The notes under the pieces are model-generated. The model was not told where the DNA came from. It searched no databases and saw only the letters and a list, made by a program, of their open reading frames with translations. This document shows, in pieces, positions 7,529-16,785 of a DNA stretch of 64,000 nucleotides. How positions within the stretch are numbered: position 1 is the first letter of the stretch; the number at the start of each line of letters is the position of its first letter. The stretch lies in assembly GCA_910589265.1 (NCBI GenBank), contig CAJUTQ010000084.1, positions 1-64,000 of the forward strand. The letters run 5' to 3'. The translations under genes were made by a program, and so were the position numbers. This stretch comes from an uncultured Lachnospiraceae bacterium. Its GTDB lineage: Bacteria > Bacillota > Clostridia > Lachnospirales > Lachnospiraceae.

Positions 7529-8629
7529 ATGGCAGGTTCAAGTTTTGGAAACCAATTTAAAATAACAACATGGGGGGAATCTCATGGAAAGGCCATTGGG
7601 GTTGTTGTGGATGGATGTCCCGCAGGACTGCCCCTTACAGAAAAAGATATTCAGTCTTTTTTAGATCGGAGAAAACCAGGGTCTTCCCCCTTTGTCACTC
7701 CCCGAAAAGAAAAAGATGAGGTGGAAATACTATCTGGAACTTTTGATGGAAGGACAACAGGCTGTCCTATTTCCCTCCTTGTAAGAAATTTGACTCACCG
7801 TTCTTCTGATTATAACCATATTGCAGATATTTACAGACCTGGTCATGGAGATTACACCTTTGATCATAAATATGGCTTTCGAGATTACCGGGGAGGAGGG
7901 CGCACTTCTGGAAGAGAAACTATTGGGCGGGTTGCCGCTGGATCCATCGCTTCCAAGTTGTTAGAAAAGTTAGGCATTGACCTTTATGCCTATACAAAAT
8001 CCATTGGTCCTGTTTCCATAGATCCTACCTGTTTTTCCAGAGAGGAAATTCAAAACAATCCCCTTTTCATGCCCGACTCAGCTAGTGCAGCCAAGGCAGA
8101 AGAATACTTAACCGATTGTATGAAGCAGCAAGATTCTTCTGGGGGAGTTATTGAATGTATTGCCAAAAATCTTCCTATAGGTATTGGAGAACCAGTATTT
8201 GATAAACTGAGCGCTAATCTGGCAAAAGCCATTTGTTCCATTGGAAGTGTGAAAGCTTTTGAAATAGGGGATGGGATAGAAGTTTCCAAGGCAAGGGGCA
8301 GTCAGAATAATGATTGTTTTTTCTTAGAAAAAGGAAACATTGCAAAAAAAACAAACCATTCTGGCGGTATCTTAGGGGGACTTAGCGATGGATCCGACTT
8401 AATTTTGCGGGCTCATATAAAACCTACCTCTTCCATATCTGCCCCTCAGACAACCGTTTCAAGAAATGGGAAAGAGGAAGAAATTCGTATTCAAGGCCGT
8501 CATGATCCTGTTATTGTTCCACGGGCTGTCGTTGTTGTAGAATCCATGACTGCTATTACTCTCATTGACATGCTTTTTTCCAACATGACTGCTAAAATAG
8601 ATGGAATTTTAAAGTTTTATGAACGTTAA
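7529..8629 (+). CDS. aroC: chorismate synthase
   Basis: Converts 5-enolpyruvylshikimate-3-phosphate to chorismate using reduced FMN, the last shared step of aromatic amino-acid synthesis. The 366-residue protein has the family motifs: 'GESHGKAIGVVVDG' near the start, 'RPGHGDYTFDHKYG', 'GGGRTSGRETIGRVAAG' and 'DPVIVPRA' near the end. ATG 7529 has AAGGAG at 8 bases; an upstream TTG at 7511 overlaps that site. It appears as a single gene with a hairpin after its stop, rather than in an aro operon. Confidence 0.97.
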   Translation: MAGSSFGNQFKITTWGESHGKAIGVVVDGCPAGLPLTEKDIQSFLDRRKPGSSPFVTPRKEKDEVEILSGTFDGRTTGCPISLLVRNLTHRSSDYNHIADIYRPGHGDYTFDHKYGFRDYRGGGRTSGRETIGRVAAGSIASKLLEKLGIDLYAYTKSIGPVSIDPTCFSREEIQNNPLFMPDSASAAKAEEYLTDCMKQQDSSGGVIECIAKNLPIGIGEPVFDKLSANLAKAICSIGSVKAFEIGDGIEVSKARGSQNNDCFFLEKGNIAKKTNHSGGILGGLSDGSDLILRAHIKPTSSISAPQTTVSRNGKEEEIRIQGRHDPVIVPRAVVVVESMTAITLIDMLFSNMTAKIDGILKFYER

Positions 8630-8662
8630 CCCGAGGGCATCTTTGCCTTGAACAAATCCTTT

Positions 8663-8688
8663 CTGGGGCAGCCTCTTTCCTGCCCCAG
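8663..8688 (+). terminator. terminator between aroC and the lactonase gene
   Basis: CTGGGGCA pairs perfectly with TGCCCCAG across a 10-base loop, between two convergent genes. The T-run after it is poor. Confidence 0.55.
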
Positions 8689-8723
8689 TGGACTCCTTGC
8701 TTTTGTGTCATATTGGCATTTTC

Positions 8724-9779
8724 TCACGCTTCTACTTCCACCATTGCCCCACAATTTCCTTTAGGAATTTTCAGCTCTCTTCCATTCATGACAATTATCT
8801 TTTTTTCCATATCCACTGTAAAAAACGTAATGGTATCTGACTCATGATTTAAACTGGCTATATGTTTTGCATCTGGGAAAATAAGGATATCCTTTGGATA
8901 ATTTCCGCTAATGGGAAGGATAAACTTCTTTGTCAATAGTCCTGTTTCTGTGTCAACGGAAAATACCGCTACACTGTTATCTCCTGCACTGGACACAAAG
9001 AGATACTTCCCATCTCTGGACAATTTCATGGCACATGAGGCAGAATCTGTTGCATGGTAATCATTCAAAGTAGATATTGTCTGTATCCTCTTAAATTCCC
9101 CATTATTATTTACATTGCTGTATTCATATACATCTACAATATTTTTCAACTCATGGTTAATATATGCAAAACGTCCGCAACCGGAAAATTTAATGTATTT
9201 GGGTGCTGAACCCAAATCACTTCTTATTATATCATATAATTTTAATTTTCCTGTGACATGATCGAAACTATATACTTTTGTTTGATCCATTCCCAAATCT
9301 GTGGCGCACAAGTATTTATTATCTCTTGTCATTTTTACACATCTTATATGGGGACGGAAACTCCGCTCTGCAATACTACCCATTCCTTTATGGAAAACCT
9401 CACATGTAATCTTCCCTGCTCCTCCATTCTCCTCCAACTCAAGAACCGTAATTTTCCCATCATGGTATCCTGCAACAAACAAATATTTGTCCCTATAGTC
9501 TGTTGAAATATGACATCCTCTCATTCCGTTAATAGAAGCTTTGTTTATCATTTCCAGTCCTCCATCTGGAAGAATTTTAAATGCCTCCACCCCCATATCC
9601 GTAATGGAATATACGAATTTTTTATTATGGGAAATAGTAAAATAGGAGGGATTGGTTATGACTACCCTGCTTTTCTCTTCTAGTCTTCCCTTTTCAATAT
9701 CTACGTCATATATGATCATTCCTTTATCATGTCCTTGGGTATATGTGGCTAAATAGGCAACATACTTTGTTTTTTTCAT
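8724..9779 (-). CDS. lactonase-family seven-bladed beta-propeller protein
   Basis: The 351-residue protein has repeated blades such as 'GRLEEKSRVV', 'DNKYLCATDLGMDQTKVY', 'GRFAYINHELKNIVDVY' and 'DGKYLFVSSAGDNSVAVF'. This is the pattern of the 6-phosphogluconolactonase/YkgB (Lactonase, PF10282) family. It has no signal peptide, so it is probably cytoplasmic. The family includes true 6-phosphogluconolactonases and proteins of unknown substrate, so the reaction is not certain. AGGAGG sits 7 bases before the ATG. It is divergent from the polyamine operon and shares its 280-bp upstream region. Confidence 0.85.
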   Translation of the reverse strand: MKKTKYVAYLATYTQGHDKGMIIYDVDIEKGRLEEKSRVVITNPSYFTISHNKKFVYSITDMGVEAFKILPDGGLEMINKASINGMRGCHISTDYRDKYLFVAGYHDGKITVLELEENGGAGKITCEVFHKGMGSIAERSFRPHIRCVKMTRDNKYLCATDLGMDQTKVYSFDHVTGKLKLYDIIRSDLGSAPKYIKFSGCGRFAYINHELKNIVDVYEYSNVNNNGEFKRIQTISTLNDYHATDSASCAMKLSRDGKYLFVSSAGDNSVAVFSVDTETGLLTKKFILPISGNYPKDILIFPDAKHIASLNHESDTITFFTVDMEKKIIVMNGRELKIPKGNCGAMVEVEA

Positions 9780-9908
9780 GGCAGAAACCTCCTATATTTG
9801 TACATCTTATCTTGTTTTATCTTATCATAAACCGACGTTTTTGTTAAGATGCTCCTTCTGTTTTCTTTCTATACTCCTCCTTTTACCATTGAATTTTTTA
9901 TTCTCTCA

Positions 9909-9936
9909 TTGACATTTTTCCTATTCTGTGTATAAT
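9909..9936 (+). promoter_or_regulatory. promoter of the cupin regulator-potABCD operon
   Basis: TTGACA and TATAAT are separated by 16 bases. Just downstream, GTTTA and TAAAC (about 9938-9972) form a spaced dyad that could be the operator of the regulator encoded by the first gene. Confidence 0.7.
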
Positions 9937-10062
9937 TGTTTATACGATGTTTAGCATTAGTAAACTTTTTGTTTATTTTTACTTTTATTCTTTATTTATA
10001 AGAAAAAGAAACCGTAATCCCACAACATATTCCCGTTTTTTAAAGAAAGGACGGTGAATTTA

Positions 10063-10602
10063 ATGGATATTGGAAAAAAGTTAAAAGAACTGCGGGTTTT
10101 AAAAGGCCTGACTCAAGAAGAGCTTGCCGACCGCTCTGAACTTAGCAAAGGGTTCATTTCCCAGCTGGAACGAGATTTAACCTCTCCTTCCATTGCTACT
10201 TTAATGGATATTTTGCAATGCCTTGGAACAAATTTAAAAGATTTTTTCAACGACTCTGCCGAAGAACAAATTGTGTTTTGTGATGGGGATTATTTTGAAA
10301 AAGTAGACGATTCCTTACAAAATAAAATAGAATGGATTATACCCAACGCCCAAAAAAATATTATGGAACCTATCCGGGTTACATTAGCTCCCAAAGGTTC
10401 TACTTACCCAGATATCCCCCATGAAGGGGAAGAATTCGGCTATGTTTTAAATGGAAGCATTACCATTCACGTTGGAAACAAACGATATAAAGCCAAAAAG
10501 GGGGAGTCTTTTTACTTTACCCCTAATTCCACCCACTATATTACTGCCAATGGTAAATCTGGCGCCTCTTTCATCTGGGTCAGCAGTCCCCCCAGCTTTT
10601 AA
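10063..10602 (+). CDS. XRE-cupin transcriptional regulator of polyamine uptake
   Basis: A 179-residue protein. Residues 1-60 are an XRE helix-turn-helix ('LRVLKGLTQEELADRSELSKGFISQLER'-type, split here by family convention). Residues 110-175 are a cupin with 'GEEFGYVLNGSITIHVG' and 'GESFYFTPNSTHYI'. This two-domain form is the PuuR type that senses small ligands such as polyamines. It is followed 93 bases later by potABCD in the same direction, a common Firmicutes arrangement. ATG 10063 has AAAGGACGGTG just upstream; a GTG at 10054 falls inside that site. Predicted to regulate its own operon. Confidence 0.88.
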   Translation: MDIGKKLKELRVLKGLTQEELADRSELSKGFISQLERDLTSPSIATLMDILQCLGTNLKDFFNDSAEEQIVFCDGDYFEKVDDSLQNKIEWIIPNAQKNIMEPIRVTLAPKGSTYPDIPHEGEEFGYVLNGSITIHVGNKRYKAKKGESFYFTPNSTHYITANGKSGASFIWVSSPPSF

Positions 10603-10695
10603 TCTTGGCAAATTGGATTAGTGAGAGATTCTAGGAAAAAATACTTTTTCACAGGCAGATTTCTGTATTCTCCTGTGTAAGAACGGAGGATTATA

Positions 10696-11769
10696 ATGGC
10701 CCACAAGCTTATTGATTTAGTACATATTTCCAAATCATTTGGGAGCAATCTTGTTCTGGATGATATGAACTTATACATCCGCGAAAATGAATTTCTTACT
10801 TTACTTGGTCCAAGTGGGTGTGGCAAAACAACAACCCTTCGCATTATCGGTGGTTTTGAAACTCCTGACAAAGGAAACGTTATTTTTGATAAAGAAGATA
10901 TTACACGTCTTTCGCCAAATAAACGGCAAGTAAACACCGTTTTTCAAAAATATGCCCTTTTTACCCATATGACCATTGAGGAGAATATTGCCTTTGGGCT
11001 GAAAATTAAAAACAAAAGCAAGACTTACATTCATGATAAAATCAAATATGCCCTCAAGCTTGTGAACTTAGAAGGCTTTGAGAAAAGAATGCCTGACTCC
11101 TTAAGCGGAGGACAGCAGCAAAGAATTGCCATAGCAAGAGCCATTGTTAACGAGCCAAAAGTCCTTCTTTTAGACGAACCCTTAGGTGCCCTTGACTTAA
11201 AGCTGCGCCAAGATATGCAGTATGAACTTATCCGTTTGAAAAACGAACTGGGCATTACCTTTGTATACGTAACCCATGATCAGGAAGAAGCCTTAACAAT
11301 GTCTGATACTATTGTCGTTATGAATCAAGGTTATATCCAGCAAATAGGCTCTCCAGAAGACATTTACAATGAGCCGGAAAATGCCTTTGTGGCAGATTTT
11401 ATTGGAGACAGCAATATTTTTCCTGCTACTATGGTGCAAGATAAGCTTGTGAAAATATTAGATACTCCCTTTCCCTGCGTGGATAAAGGATTCGGTGAAA
11501 ATAAACCTGTGGATGCCGTTATTCGTCCTGAAGATGTAGAGCTTGTGGAGCCTTGTACTGGCATTTTAGACGGTGTGGTAACCCATTTGATTTTTAAAGG
11601 GGTACACTACGAAATGGAAGTATTAGCCAATGGCTTTGAATGGCTTGTTCACTCGACAAAAATGTATCCTGTGGGAACGAAGGTTGGAATTTTTGTGGAT
11701 CCTTTTAATATTCAGATTATGAATAAACCAGAATCAGAAGACGAGGAGGCGGTTGTCATTGATGAATAG
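10696..11769 (+). CDS. potA: spermidine/putrescine ABC importer ATPase
   Basis: The 357-residue ATPase energises polyamine uptake. Walker A is 'GPSGCGKTT', the signature is 'LSGGQQQR', Walker B is 'VLLLDEPLGALD' and the H-loop is 'VTHDQEEA'. The C-terminal 110 residues form the usual TOBE regulatory domain ('DAVIRPEDVELVEP'). A GGAGG site lies 7 bases upstream of the ATG. The stop overlaps the potB start by 8 bases. This is the full-length PotA of the window; the second one at 44785 lacks the TOBE part. Confidence 0.95.
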   Translation: MAHKLIDLVHISKSFGSNLVLDDMNLYIRENEFLTLLGPSGCGKTTTLRIIGGFETPDKGNVIFDKEDITRLSPNKRQVNTVFQKYALFTHMTIEENIAFGLKIKNKSKTYIHDKIKYALKLVNLEGFEKRMPDSLSGGQQQRIAIARAIVNEPKVLLLDEPLGALDLKLRQDMQYELIRLKNELGITFVYVTHDQEEALTMSDTIVVMNQGYIQQIGSPEDIYNEPENAFVADFIGDSNIFPATMVQDKLVKILDTPFPCVDKGFGENKPVDAVIRPEDVELVEPCTGILDGVVTHLIFKGVHYEMEVLANGFEWLVHSTKMYPVGTKVGIFVDPFNIQIMNKPESEDEEAVVIDE

Positions 11770-12574
11770 AAAACTTTTAGCCTTTCCCTACATTGTTTGG
11801 GCGGCTGTCTTTATTTTAATACCCTTGTTTATGGTAGGTTATTATGGTCTGACAGATAAAAATGGAAACTTTACAATGGCCAATCTGGCCTCCATTATGA
11901 CCAAAGAACATATAAAAGCCCTTTGGCTTTCTGTCCTTCTTTCCCTCATAAGCACTCTCATTTGTCTTCTTCTAGCCTATCCTCTGTCTATGATTTTGGC
12001 CCAAATGAACGTCACAAAAACGAGCTTCATTGTTCTTATCTTTATTCTTCCCATGTGGATGAACTTCTTATTAAGAACATTAGCTTGGCAGACTCTCTTA
12101 GAAAAAACTGGAGTACTCAACAGTATCCTTCAATTTTTTCAGCTTCCTGCCCTTGAAATTATTAACACCCCCTATGCCATTATTTTAGGCATGGTTTATA
12201 ACTTCCTTCCTTTCATGGTTTTGCCTATTTATAATTCCCTTATCAAGATAGATCAAAATGTCATTCATGCTGCCAGAGACTTAGGGGCAAACTCTATTCA
12301 GACATTTTTGAAGATTACCTTACCTTTAAGCGCCCCTGGAATCATAAGCGGAATTACGATGGTCTTTGTCCCTGCTTTAACGACCTTTGTTATTTCTAAC
12401 CTTCTTGGAGGAAGCAAAATTCTTCTCATTGGCAATGTCATTGAACAGGAATTTACCCAAGCTGGGAACTGGCATTTAGGAAGCGGCCTTTCTTTAGTTC
12501 TTATGCTTTTTATTATTTTCAATATGGTTATTACTGCTCTTTTTGATTTAGAAGGGGAGGGAAACACCCTATGA
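11762..12574 (+). CDS. potB: spermidine/putrescine ABC importer permease PotB
   Basis: A 270-residue membrane protein with about six helices. It carries the EAA loop of binding-protein-dependent permeases ('AARDLGANSIQTFLKITLPLSAPG'-like; key residues Ala-Ala-x-x-Leu-Gly then Pro). ATG 11762 is used, overlapping the end of potA; a TTG at 11753 is also open but too close to GAGGAGG. Its stop overlaps potC by 4 bases (ATGA). Confidence 0.93.
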   Translation: MNRKLLAFPYIVWAAVFILIPLFMVGYYGLTDKNGNFTMANLASIMTKEHIKALWLSVLLSLISTLICLLLAYPLSMILAQMNVTKTSFIVLIFILPMWMNFLLRTLAWQTLLEKTGVLNSILQFFQLPALEIINTPYAIILGMVYNFLPFMVLPIYNSLIKIDQNVIHAARDLGANSIQTFLKITLPLSAPGIISGITMVFVPALTTFVISNLLGGSKILLIGNVIEQEFTQAGNWHLGSGLSLVLMLFIIFNMVITALFDLEGEGNTL

Positions 12575-13356
12575 TAAAAACATTGAAGCATCTATATACT
12601 GCCCTTATTTTTATTTTTCTCTATGCCCCCATTGCCACTCTCCTTGTTTTATCTTTTAATGCCAGTAAAACAAGAGCAAAATGGGGAGGATTTACTTTTA
12701 AATGGTATAGAGAACTTTTTGGCAACCAAGTCATTTTGCAAGCTTTATACAATACTTTGCTCATTGCCTTCCTCTCTGCTGCCATTGCCACCCTCATGGG
12801 CACAGTCGCTTCCTTTTCTATTCACAGTATGAAACGCAAAAGCCGCTCTCTCCTAATCGGAATTACAAATATTCCTATGCTCAATGCAGAAATCGTTACT
12901 GGTATTTCTCTAATGCTTTTATTTCTTACATTACGGGCAAAGTTCGGATTTTATACTGTATTATTATCCCACATAACTTTTAATATTCCTTATGTTATTT
13001 TAAGCGTCATGCCCAAGCTAAAACAGTTAAACCCCCATGTATACCAAGCTGCCCTGGATCTTGGCGCCTCCCCCTTTTACGCTTTTTATAAAGTTATTTT
13101 GCCAGACATTCTGCCCGGGGTTCTTTCTGGCTTTCTCATGGCCTTTACCATGTCTCTGGATGATTTTATTATTACTCATTTTACTAAAGGGCCTGGTCTA
13201 GACACCTTATCTACGAAAATTTATACAGAAGTCAGAAAGGGAATTCGTCCAGAAATGTATTCCTTATCTACTTTAATTTTTATCTCCGTACTTCTTTTGC
13301 TTTTCTTAGGAAATAAAAGCTCTTATTTATCCAAAGAAAAGTTTCATGAAAAATAA
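12571..13356 (+). CDS. potC: spermidine/putrescine ABC importer permease PotC
   Basis: The 261-residue partner of PotB. The N-terminal helix is followed by 'NASKTRAKWGGFTFKWY', and the EAA loop reads 'AALDLGASPFYAFYKVILPD'. 'FTMSLDDFIITHF' is the conserved PotC segment. Translation is coupled to potB by ATGA. The order potA-B-C-D is complete and in frame. Confidence 0.94.
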   Translation: MIKTLKHLYTALIFIFLYAPIATLLVLSFNASKTRAKWGGFTFKWYRELFGNQVILQALYNTLLIAFLSAAIATLMGTVASFSIHSMKRKSRSLLIGITNIPMLNAEIVTGISLMLLFLTLRAKFGFYTVLLSHITFNIPYVILSVMPKLKQLNPHVYQAALDLGASPFYAFYKVILPDILPGVLSGFLMAFTMSLDDFIITHFTKGPGLDTLSTKIYTEVRKGIRPEMYSLSTLIFISVLLLLFLGNKSSYLSKEKFHEK

Positions 13357-13384
13357 ATTAGAAAAGAAATGAGGTAAATTGATT

Positions 13385-14443
13385 ATGAAAAAGAGATTAG
13401 TTCTTATTTTATGCTTCTCCTTTACAGCTTTTTTGTTGAATGCATGTGGCAGCAGCTCTGAAAATAAGGAGGAAGTTATAGTCTACAACTGGGGAGAGTA
13501 CATTGATCCAGACACATTAGCTATGTTTGAAAAAGAAACAGGAATTCATGTAATCTATGACGAATATGAGACAAATGAAATTATGTATCCCCGACTGGAA
13601 GCTGGGGCATCTGCCTATGACGTAGTCTGCCCTTCCGACTATATGATTCAAAAAATGATTGAAAAAGATATGTTATCAGAAATTAACTTTGAACATATTC
13701 CCAACGCCAAGGCAAATATAGGAGAACAATATTTTATCCAATCCAGGGAATTTGACCCAGAGAATAAATATTCCGTTCCTTATTGCTGGGGAACAGTAGG
13801 CATTCTATATAACAAAACAATGGTATCTGGTCCTATTGACAGCTGGTCTGTTCTTTGGGACCCCCAATATACCGATAATATTCTTATGCAAGATAGTGTA
13901 CGTGACGCTTTTATGGTTGCCTTGAAACGCAAAGGATACTCTATGAACACTCTTGATTCAAAGGAACTTGAGGAAACAAAAAATGATCTTATCGAGCAAA
14001 AGCCTTTGGCCCAGGCATATGTCATTGACCAAGTAAGGGATAAGATGATTGGAAATGAGGCTGCCATTGGGGTTATATATTCTGGGGAGGCCATTTACAC
14101 CCAGAGAGAAAATGAAAACTTGGAATATGTCATTCCTAAAGAAGGGACCAACGTATGGATTGATTCCTGGGTTATTCCTAAAAATGCTCCAAATAAAGAA
14201 AATGCTGAGAAATTTATTGACTTTATGTGCCGTCCTGATATCGCCCTCTTAAACTTTGAATATATTACTTACTCCACCCCTAATGAGGAAGCCAGAAAGC
14301 TTATTGAAGATAAAGAGATTCAAAATAGTCCCATTGCCTTCCCTACTCTGTCTGACTATGACCATTTAGAAACTTACCAATATTTAGGGGAAGAAGGGGA
14401 AGCTATGTATAATGAGCTTTGGAAAGAAGTAAAATCCAATTAA
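13385..14443 (+). CDS. potD: spermidine/putrescine-binding lipoprotein PotD
   Basis: A 352-residue extracytoplasmic substrate-binding protein. The signal peptide ends in the lipobox LNAC, so it is membrane-anchored. Compared with E. coli PotD from memory, it keeps the ligand-contact regions: 'YNWGEYI' (Trp), 'RDAFMVAL' (acidic residue) and 'WIDSWVIP' (Trp and Asp), so polyamine binding is plausible. ATG 13385 is preferred to a TTG six bases earlier. The gene ends at a strong terminator. Confidence 0.93.
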   Translation: MKKRLVLILCFSFTAFLLNACGSSSENKEEVIVYNWGEYIDPDTLAMFEKETGIHVIYDEYETNEIMYPRLEAGASAYDVVCPSDYMIQKMIEKDMLSEINFEHIPNAKANIGEQYFIQSREFDPENKYSVPYCWGTVGILYNKTMVSGPIDSWSVLWDPQYTDNILMQDSVRDAFMVALKRKGYSMNTLDSKELEETKNDLIEQKPLAQAYVIDQVRDKMIGNEAAIGVIYSGEAIYTQRENENLEYVIPKEGTNVWIDSWVIPKNAPNKENAEKFIDFMCRPDIALLNFEYITYSTPNEEARKLIEDKEIQNSPIAFPTLSDYDHLETYQYLGEEGEAMYNELWKEVKSN

Positions 14444-14457
14444 AATGAAGGAAATTG

Positions 14458-14490
14458 AAAAAGACAAGGAATGCAAACCCTTGTCTTTTT
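14458..14490 (+). terminator. bidirectional terminator after potD
   Basis: AAAAAGACAAGG pairs perfectly with CCTTGTCTTTTT over 12 bp. A-runs and T-runs on both sides make it work for potD and for the convergent UPF0303 gene. Confidence 0.85.
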
Positions 14491-14507
14491 CTGTTTGAAA
14501 GCATTAT

Positions 14508-15014
14508 CTACATTTTCTTAATGCGGGGCACCTCATCTGTATGAAGATACTTGGACAGACAGCGGATAATAAAGTCATGGTCCGCCACGTGGTTTAGGCC
14601 AGTTACAGTAATAGCCCCAATGACTCCTCCCTCTTCTATATGAATGGGGAATCCCCCTCCACAGCATGCGTACTCTCTTTCATCTAGGAAAATATCTTCC
14701 ATTGTCTGCTCTTTTGCCTTTAGCCTTGTAAATAAATGAAGGCTACTTATTTCCATCTCTTTTACTGTATTGTATTTCCTTCTCATCCACTGTTCATCAT
14801 GTAAGTTTGTCCCATTGCCACCATACTGGAAAACAATAAAGCCATTATTCATGCGAATACTCATGGCAAGGGACAGCCCTCTAAGCTTGGCCTCAGCCAC
14901 CATCATACTTCCAAGCTCCCATGCATCCCCATTTGTAAAATGGGTAAACTGTAAAATTTCCTCCTGCATCTCCAGCATATTTAACACTTCTTCAATGGTT
15001 TTTTCCTGCTCCAT
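14508..15014 (-). CDS. UPF0303 / heme-degrading-domain (HbpS/GlcG-like) protein
   Basis: The 168-residue protein matches the UPF0303 (YBR137W-type) family in the GlcG/HbpS fold. It contains 'AWELGSMMVAEAKLRGLSLAMSIRMN', split as an AWELG helix then a strand, and a C-terminal 'GGGFPIHIEEGGVIGAITVTGL'. The molecular role is not established for most members. The start was set at ATG 15014 because GGAGG precedes it; the longer open frame runs into trpS. It lies 28 bases after trpS, so the two are probably co-transcribed. Confidence 0.8.
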   Translation of the reverse strand: MEQEKTIEEVLNMLEMQEEILQFTHFTNGDAWELGSMMVAEAKLRGLSLAMSIRMNNGFIVFQYGGNGTNLHDEQWMRRKYNTVKEMEISSLHLFTRLKAKEQTMEDIFLDEREYACCGGGFPIHIEEGGVIGAITVTGLNHVADHDFIIRCLSKYLHTDEVPRIKKM

Positions 15015-15042
15015 CTTCCTTCCTCCATTTCTGTCTTTTCCC

Positions 15043-16047
15043 CTATGAGATTCTTTCTGGAAATCCAACCTTTTTCTGTACTTTGCGCAACGTTTTTTTT
15101 GCGTAGTAGTCTGCTTTTTCCCCGTTCTTCTTAATAACTTGGTCAATATATGCCTTCTCCTTACTGAGCTTTTCCATTTTATCCCAAACAGGCTTTAATA
15201 CCGACACAATACTTTCACCCACTGCCATTTTAAACTCCCCATATCCCTTTGAGTCAAATTCCTTTACTACATCTTCTGGTGTCTTATTGGTACATGCACA
15301 ATAAATATCTATCAAATTTTTAATTCCAGGCTGCTCTTCTCTATATAAAATCATTCCTTCAGAATCCGTCACAGCCCTTTTACACTTTCTTATAATGGTA
15401 TCTGGATCATCCAGTAAATAAATGCTGGCATTGGGATTTTCATCAGACTTGGACATTTTTTTCAAAGGATCCTGAAGACTCATGATCTTAGCCCCTACCT
15501 CTCCAATATAAGGCTCTGGAATGGTAAAAACATCCCCATATATCCCGTTAAACCTTTGAGCAATGTCTCTTGTTATTTCCAGATGCTGCATTTGATCAAT
15601 GCCTACAGGAACTACATCTGTTTGGAACAAAAGGATGTCCGCTGCCATGAGCACAGGATAAGTAAATAAACCTGCGTTAATATTATCTGCATGTTTTGCA
15701 GATTTATCTTTGAATTGGGTCATTCTGTTCAATTCCCCCATATAAGTAAAGCAATTTAATATCCAAGCTAATTCTCCATGGCCAGATACATGAGACTGAT
15801 AATAAATGCAGTTTTTCTCTGGATCAAGTCCTGCTGCAATATACAAAGTCAAAAGAGCCCTGGCCCTTTTCCTAAGTTCAGAGGGCTCCTGTCTCACTGT
15901 AATGGAATGGAGATCCACTACAGAATAAAAACACTGGTATTTATCACTTAATGTAAGCCAGTTTTTCAGCGCCCCTAAATAATTTCCCAATGTAAGGTTT
16001 CCTGTAGCCTGCATTCCACTAAACAATATTCTCTTGTTATCGATCAT
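15043..16047 (-). CDS. trpS: tryptophanyl-tRNA synthetase
   Basis: Charges tRNA-Trp. The 334-residue class I synthetase has 'GMQATGNLTLGNYLGA' (HIGH-equivalent) at the N-terminus and 'KKMSKSDENP' (KMSKS) near residue 195. Other TrpRS segments are 'YQSHVSGHGELAWILN' and 'PVGIDQMQHLE'. The ATG at 16047 has GGAGG at 7 bases; the ATG two codons earlier overlaps that site. No T-box leader is visible. A short leader follows an extended -10 promoter at 16085. Confidence 0.96.
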   Translation of the reverse strand: MIDNKRILFSGMQATGNLTLGNYLGALKNWLTLSDKYQCFYSVVDLHSITVRQEPSELRKRARALLTLYIAAGLDPEKNCIYYQSHVSGHGELAWILNCFTYMGELNRMTQFKDKSAKHADNINAGLFTYPVLMAADILLFQTDVVPVGIDQMQHLEITRDIAQRFNGIYGDVFTIPEPYIGEVGAKIMSLQDPLKKMSKSDENPNASIYLLDDPDTIIRKCKRAVTDSEGMILYREEQPGIKNLIDIYCACTNKTPEDVVKEFDSKGYGEFKMAVGESIVSVLKPVWDKMEKLSKEKAYIDQVIKKNGEKADYYAKKTLRKVQKKVGFPERIS

Positions 16048-16084
16048 AGCCATTCCTCCAAATACGTCTTTTACCTTTATTGGC

Positions 16085-16093
16085 ATTATAGCA
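16085..16093 (-). promoter_or_regulatory. extended -10 promoter of trpS
   Basis: On the minus strand TGCTATAAT is a perfect extended -10 element, about 38 bases upstream of the trpS start. The -35 region is weak. This places an independent promoter between the defence operon and trpS. Confidence 0.5.
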
Positions 16094-16155
16094 CAGTTTT
16101 GGCGCAAGATTCCAGAACAAAATTGCTGTCTTAGACTCCTATCCATAAAAATTTT

Positions 16156-16785
16156 CTAATTAGAATTTTTCAATGGTTTTACCATTTCTTTTATTTTATC
16201 CAATAGATTCTGCCGTTCCAATTCGTATGCAATAAAGGGATATCTTCTCTTTAAATATTGTTTGCTAATCTCTTCATTAACAAAACTTATTATTATGTCG
16301 CATCTAGCTTGCACTTGATCATCATTACTGTTTAATTTCAATACATCTATTGTAAACTGGATTTTGTCTATTTTCTCCCTTGGCAAATTCGGGTTTGCTT
16401 TTATTAAACAGCTTGGGAAATCAAGTATAAAATCCCCATTATGTATTTCAAAAGGATCCACAATAAGATTATCATCTTTATAATTGTTCATTATCTGGGT
16501 AGTTAGCCGATAATTATTCCATTCATATGCCAATTCTGGTCTTTTACTTTTAGGCAAAAAGTGATCAACAGATACAGGAGCTGTTGATTTTGAAAACCAA
16601 AGTCCTGTGTAAGCACATATTCCATTATATGCTCCATATAAATCTGCTGAAGTTCTTTTCCAATAATCTTTATTTTTCCACTGTTTCCCTGATGGAACAG
16701 GCACTCGTTGTAAAAAACTCTTTCCTGGTATTCGTACATCTCTATGGAAATTAATGGGTTCTGGTTGTAAATCAACATGTATCAT
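16156..16785 (-). CDS. HNH endonuclease, partner of the adjacent AAA ATPase (PtuB-like)
   Basis: The 209-residue protein has an HNH nuclease core: 'CAYTGLWF', then 'VSVDHFLPKSKRPELAYEWNNYRL' (catalytic Asp-His, then Asn and Asn; about residues 57-95). Two-gene pairs of an SMC-like ATPase and an HNH nuclease of this size are the Septu (PtuA/PtuB) pattern. Its start overlaps the ATPase stop (ATGA), so the two are co-translated. It is the last gene of a three-gene operon that begins with a DNA methyltransferase. It probably cuts DNA when triggered by the ATPase. The family call is good and the defence role is inferred. Confidence 0.8.
   Translation of the reverse strand: MIHVDLQPEPINFHRDVRIPGKSFLQRVPVPSGKQWKNKDYWKRTSADLYGAYNGICAYTGLWFSKSTAPVSVDHFLPKSKRPELAYEWNNYRLTTQIMNNYKDDNLIVDPFEIHNGDFILDFPSCLIKANPNLPREKIDKIQFTIDVLKLNSNDDQVQARCDIIISFVNEEISKQYLKRRYPFIAYELERQNLLDKIKEMVKPLKNSN

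Noticed and set aside
16048..16155. T-box leader before trpS
   Set aside because: The leader after the predicted start site is only about 30 bases, too short for a T-box.
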